From Candidatus Pacearchaeota archaeon (GTDB lineage Archaea; Nanoarchaeota; Nanoarchaeia; Pacearchaeales; GW2011-AR1), in the NCBI GenBank assembly GCA_002686195.1, contig NZAS01000222.1, positions 1-8,372 of the forward strand: DNA of 8,372 nucleotides, read 5' to 3'. The notes beneath the pieces were generated by a model. The model searched no databases and had not been told where the DNA came from. It saw only the letters and a program-made list of their open reading frames with translations. Made by a program: the position numbers and the translations under genes. Positions 6,663 through 8,372 of this stretch are shown here, one piece after another; positions within the stretch are counted from its first letter, which is position 1; each line of letters begins with the position of its first letter.

Positions 6663-7942
6663 GCAACCTCCAACATATGCCAACGTTTATATCCAGTTCG
6701 GGATCCCCACGAACCATGGTTCTCAATTGTTTTATCCATTATGTCAATCCATCCTTGTTGATATTTTGCAAAACTATAATTATCATTTACATGTTGCATG
6801 CCTCCGAGGGACATTTTTTTATAAGCTTTTTTGCTTACACCTAGTGCTTTTTTAAGAGTATTAGAAAAATCCTCTTGAGATATTCTATCTTCATAGATGT
6901 AAGGCACTTGCAACGAACCAATAACTGCCTTTGATGCCGGCTGGATTCCCCACCCAAACCAATTTGTGCCATCAGTAACTTGCTCTTGAAGCCCTCCTGT
7001 CATATTAACAATAATAGGAGTGCCGCACGATAACGACTCCAATGTTGACAAGCCAAATCCCTCAGCATCGCTGATATTGAGAGTAAAATCTGCAGCATTA
7101 TACATACCTGCTAAATGTTCAGGTTCAATTTTTGATGTAGATATCAACACTTGTCCATCGTTAACCCCTAAATGATTGATAATATGCGGCAAGTCTTGTC
7201 CATGGGGATCTCTAGCGTCTGTATGCATTAACAGCGTTGCTTGATCGTGCCCGACTTCATCTAAAAATTCCTTAAACCACCAAATCAACGTACCCGACTG
7301 CTTTCGTCTAGCATTCCGATTGTTCCAGAAGAAAATTTTCTTATTAGGATTCTTTAAGTTTACAGTACTGTTTTGAATTCTTTCTCTTACTTCCGTAACT
7401 CTCGCTTTTTCTTCGTCTGTTTTATAAAGGTGAAAGATGCCGGGATCTACGGCATGAGGGTGATAACATGATGATACGCCTGGGGCGACATCTTGTAAAA
7501 TTTTGTGAGTTACTTTTGAAATACACACCACTTCATCTGTAGAACGATAAAATTGTCCATTAAAAGAGGGTGCGGGAAAATTATCCCACACATGATAATA
7601 TATCATTGGAAGATGAGCGCGAATCTCATTCTCTATTTCCCACAACCATCCAAAAAAGCGGGGATCTGTCATAAACCATAAAGCATCTGGCGTTTCTTTT
7701 TGTATGATAGAGCGAATAATTTCATGATTTCCATACCCATCGATGGGAAATATGCGCCAATCATCACCCCAGGGCTCTACCTTTTGGGGACGATAATCTT
7801 GATGTTTGACGGCGCCTCCTAAGCAAATAAATTGATATCTATCCGTTTTAAGAAGAGTTTCAATAAAATACTTAGTCTGAGTCCCAACACCAGAAGGGGA
7901 TAAAGGGTGATCTGAAATCACCAGGATTTTCTTTTTTGTCAT
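6659..7942 (-). CDS. GT-B glycosyltransferase, GT4 family
   Basis: A 427-residue soluble glycosyltransferase with both GT-B domains. Visible: KKILVISDHPLSPSGVGTQT (4-23), strand one plus the SGVG loop; PMIYYHVWDNFPAPSF (112-127); DEVVCISKVTHKIL (136-149); CYHPHAVDPGIF (159-170), the interdomain region with the usual P-x-x-VD-x-x-F pattern; KIFFWNNRNARRKQ (202-215), basic residues at the donor-phosphate site; and SDAEGFGLSTLESLSCGTPIIV (starting near 291), where Glu294 and Glu302 form the E-x7-E motif, followed by TGGLQEQV. This is the best match to a standard GT4 retaining enzyme in the window. The start has TGAGG 7 bases upstream; that site overlaps the TGA of the nuclease gene, 9 bases away. 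The sugar donor and acceptor are unknown. Confidence 0.92.
   Translation of the reverse strand: MTKKKILVISDHPLSPSGVGTQTKYFIETLLKTDRYQFICLGGAVKHQDYRPQKVEPWGDDWRIFPIDGYGNHEIIRSIIQKETPDALWFMTDPRFFGWLWEIENEIRAHLPMIYYHVWDNFPAPSFNGQFYRSTDEVVCISKVTHKILQDVAPGVSSCYHPHAVDPGIFHLYKTDEEKARVTEVRERIQNSTVNLKNPNKKIFFWNNRNARRKQSGTLIWWFKEFLDEVGHDQATLLMHTDARDPHGQDLPHIINHLGVNDGQVLISTSKIEPEHLAGMYNAADFTLNISDAEGFGLSTLESLSCGTPIIVNMTGGLQEQVTDGTNWFGWGIQPASKAVIGSLQVPYIYEDRISQEDFSNTLKKALGVSKKAYKKMSLGGMQHVNDNYSFAKYQQGWIDIMDKTIENHGSWGSRTGYKRWHMLEVA
6667..6671 (-). promoter_or_regulatory. Ribosome binding site deciding the start of the second glycosyltransferase
   Basis: GGAGG lies 4 bases before the ATG at 6662, inside the final codons of the preceding glycosyltransferase (Leu-Glu-Val-Ala). 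It supports 6662 over the upstream in-frame ATG at 6683. Confidence 0.7.
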
Positions 7943-7951
7943 TAATTTACC

Positions 7952-8372
7952 TCATGGACAATGTTTAGTGTGCCTAAAATTACAGTTGTGGCAAGAGAGA
8001 CGATTCTTGATGTGTCTCTTGTTTTTAATATTGTACAGCGCCTTGTTCAAAAGTTTAAGCGCATTTTGTGTTTTTTTCGGGCCGCTTGTAACTCTAAAAA
8101 ATTCAACTCTGTTGTATTTTGCCGTTCTCTTCAATAAAGCGAAATGTGTTTCAACATCTTTCGGGTCAACTTCTAGCTTTTGGGCAAAAAAGTGCTTGTA
8201 TAGCGTTAGCTGATACGTGATCATCTTATCGTTTTTCTTACGAGCATCCCACCCCCACGAACATGTCTTCCAATCAAAAATGTGGATTTTTTTGTCGTGT
8301 GGCGTCATGACGATAGCATCAATATAGCCTTTAAAGTTATAACCTTCCTCGCCATCAATAGGTTCCATTAGG
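7952..8372 (-). CDS. PD-(D/E)XK nuclease, RecB/Cas4-like, C-terminal part (truncated by right window edge)
   Basis: The frame is open to the window edge (a Leu codon precedes the first visible Met at 8368), so that Met is probably internal and the N-terminus is missing. Counting from that Met: GYIDAIV (14-20) gives motif II with Asp17, HIFDWKTCS (29-37) gives the D-x-K catalytic pair (Asp32, Lys34), and QLTLYKHFF (53-61) matches the Q-x-x-x-Y helix of RecB/Cas4/AddB nucleases. The C-terminus has three cysteines, C126-x2-C129-x7-C137, resembling the Cas4/AddB iron-sulphur ligands; the fourth would lie in the missing N-terminal part. It probably acts on DNA ends in viral replication or recombination. 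There is no CRISPR array or other cas gene, so a CRISPR role is not supported. It is 9 bases upstream of the first glycosyltransferase and apparently co-transcribed with it. Confidence 0.82.
   Translation of the reverse strand, partial: LMEPIDGEEGYNFKGYIDAIVMTPHDKKIHIFDWKTCSWGWDARKKNDKMITYQLTLYKHFFAQKLEVDPKDVETHFALLKRTAKYNRVEFFRVTSGPKKTQNALKLLNKALYNIKNKRHIKNRLSCHNCNFRHTKHCP

Noticed and set aside
7952..8372. Cas4-like nuclease taken as evidence of a CRISPR system
   Set aside because: There are no direct repeats, spacers or other cas genes in the window. Cas4-like nucleases occur widely in phages outside CRISPR loci.

Overview
The window is one dense, AT-rich, single-strand block. All eleven genes I can support read on the minus strand, so transcription runs from the right edge to the left edge. 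Neighbours overlap or are separated by at most about 9 bases. There is no intergenic gap above 10 bases, and I see no promoter, terminator, tRNA or repeat array. Nothing here is a structural virion gene or a host housekeeping gene. The compact coupled layout, shortened enzymes, many Lys/Asn codons and a RecB/Cas4-like nuclease running straight into sugar genes best fit a glycan-biosynthesis island in a tailed phage, perhaps a marine T4-like myovirus. That placement is inference; a bacterial surface-polysaccharide locus remains possible.

Layout in transcription order (right to left): (1) the C-terminal part of a PD-(D/E)XK nuclease with a Cys cluster (8372-7952), cut by the window edge; (2) three consecutive GT-B glycosyltransferases (7942-6659, 6662-5409, 5412-4570), each with an E-x7-E donor-binding motif; (3) a heptose module: HldD-type epimerase (4569-3676), HldE C-terminal-type nucleotidyltransferase (3698-3279) and HldE N-terminal-type kinase (3325-2519), the last two as separate overlapping genes in the reverse of the usual fused order; (4) a small HAD phosphatase (2535-2191); (5) GDP-mannose 4,6-dehydratase (2194-1229); (6) an uncharacterised GT-A-like glycosyltransferase (1227-466); (7) the start of an FkbM-family methyltransferase (476-1), cut by the left edge.

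Together the genes could phosphorylate and nucleotidylate a heptose, epimerise it, make a GDP-4-keto-6-deoxyhexose (or heptose), transfer sugars with up to four glycosyltransferases and cap or decorate the product by methylation. The pathway is incomplete in view: there is no sedoheptulose-7-phosphate isomerase (GmhA), no classical GmhB, and no reductase or aminotransferase after Gmd. These may lie outside the window or be supplied by the host. The target (host LPS, virion protein, or DNA) cannot be read from the sequence.

The most noteworthy points are the split, re-ordered and overlapping HldE pair; a kinase that lacks about 28 residues and the usual Gly-Gly of its family; and heptose genes sitting beside a Gmd homologue and a minimal HAD phosphatase.
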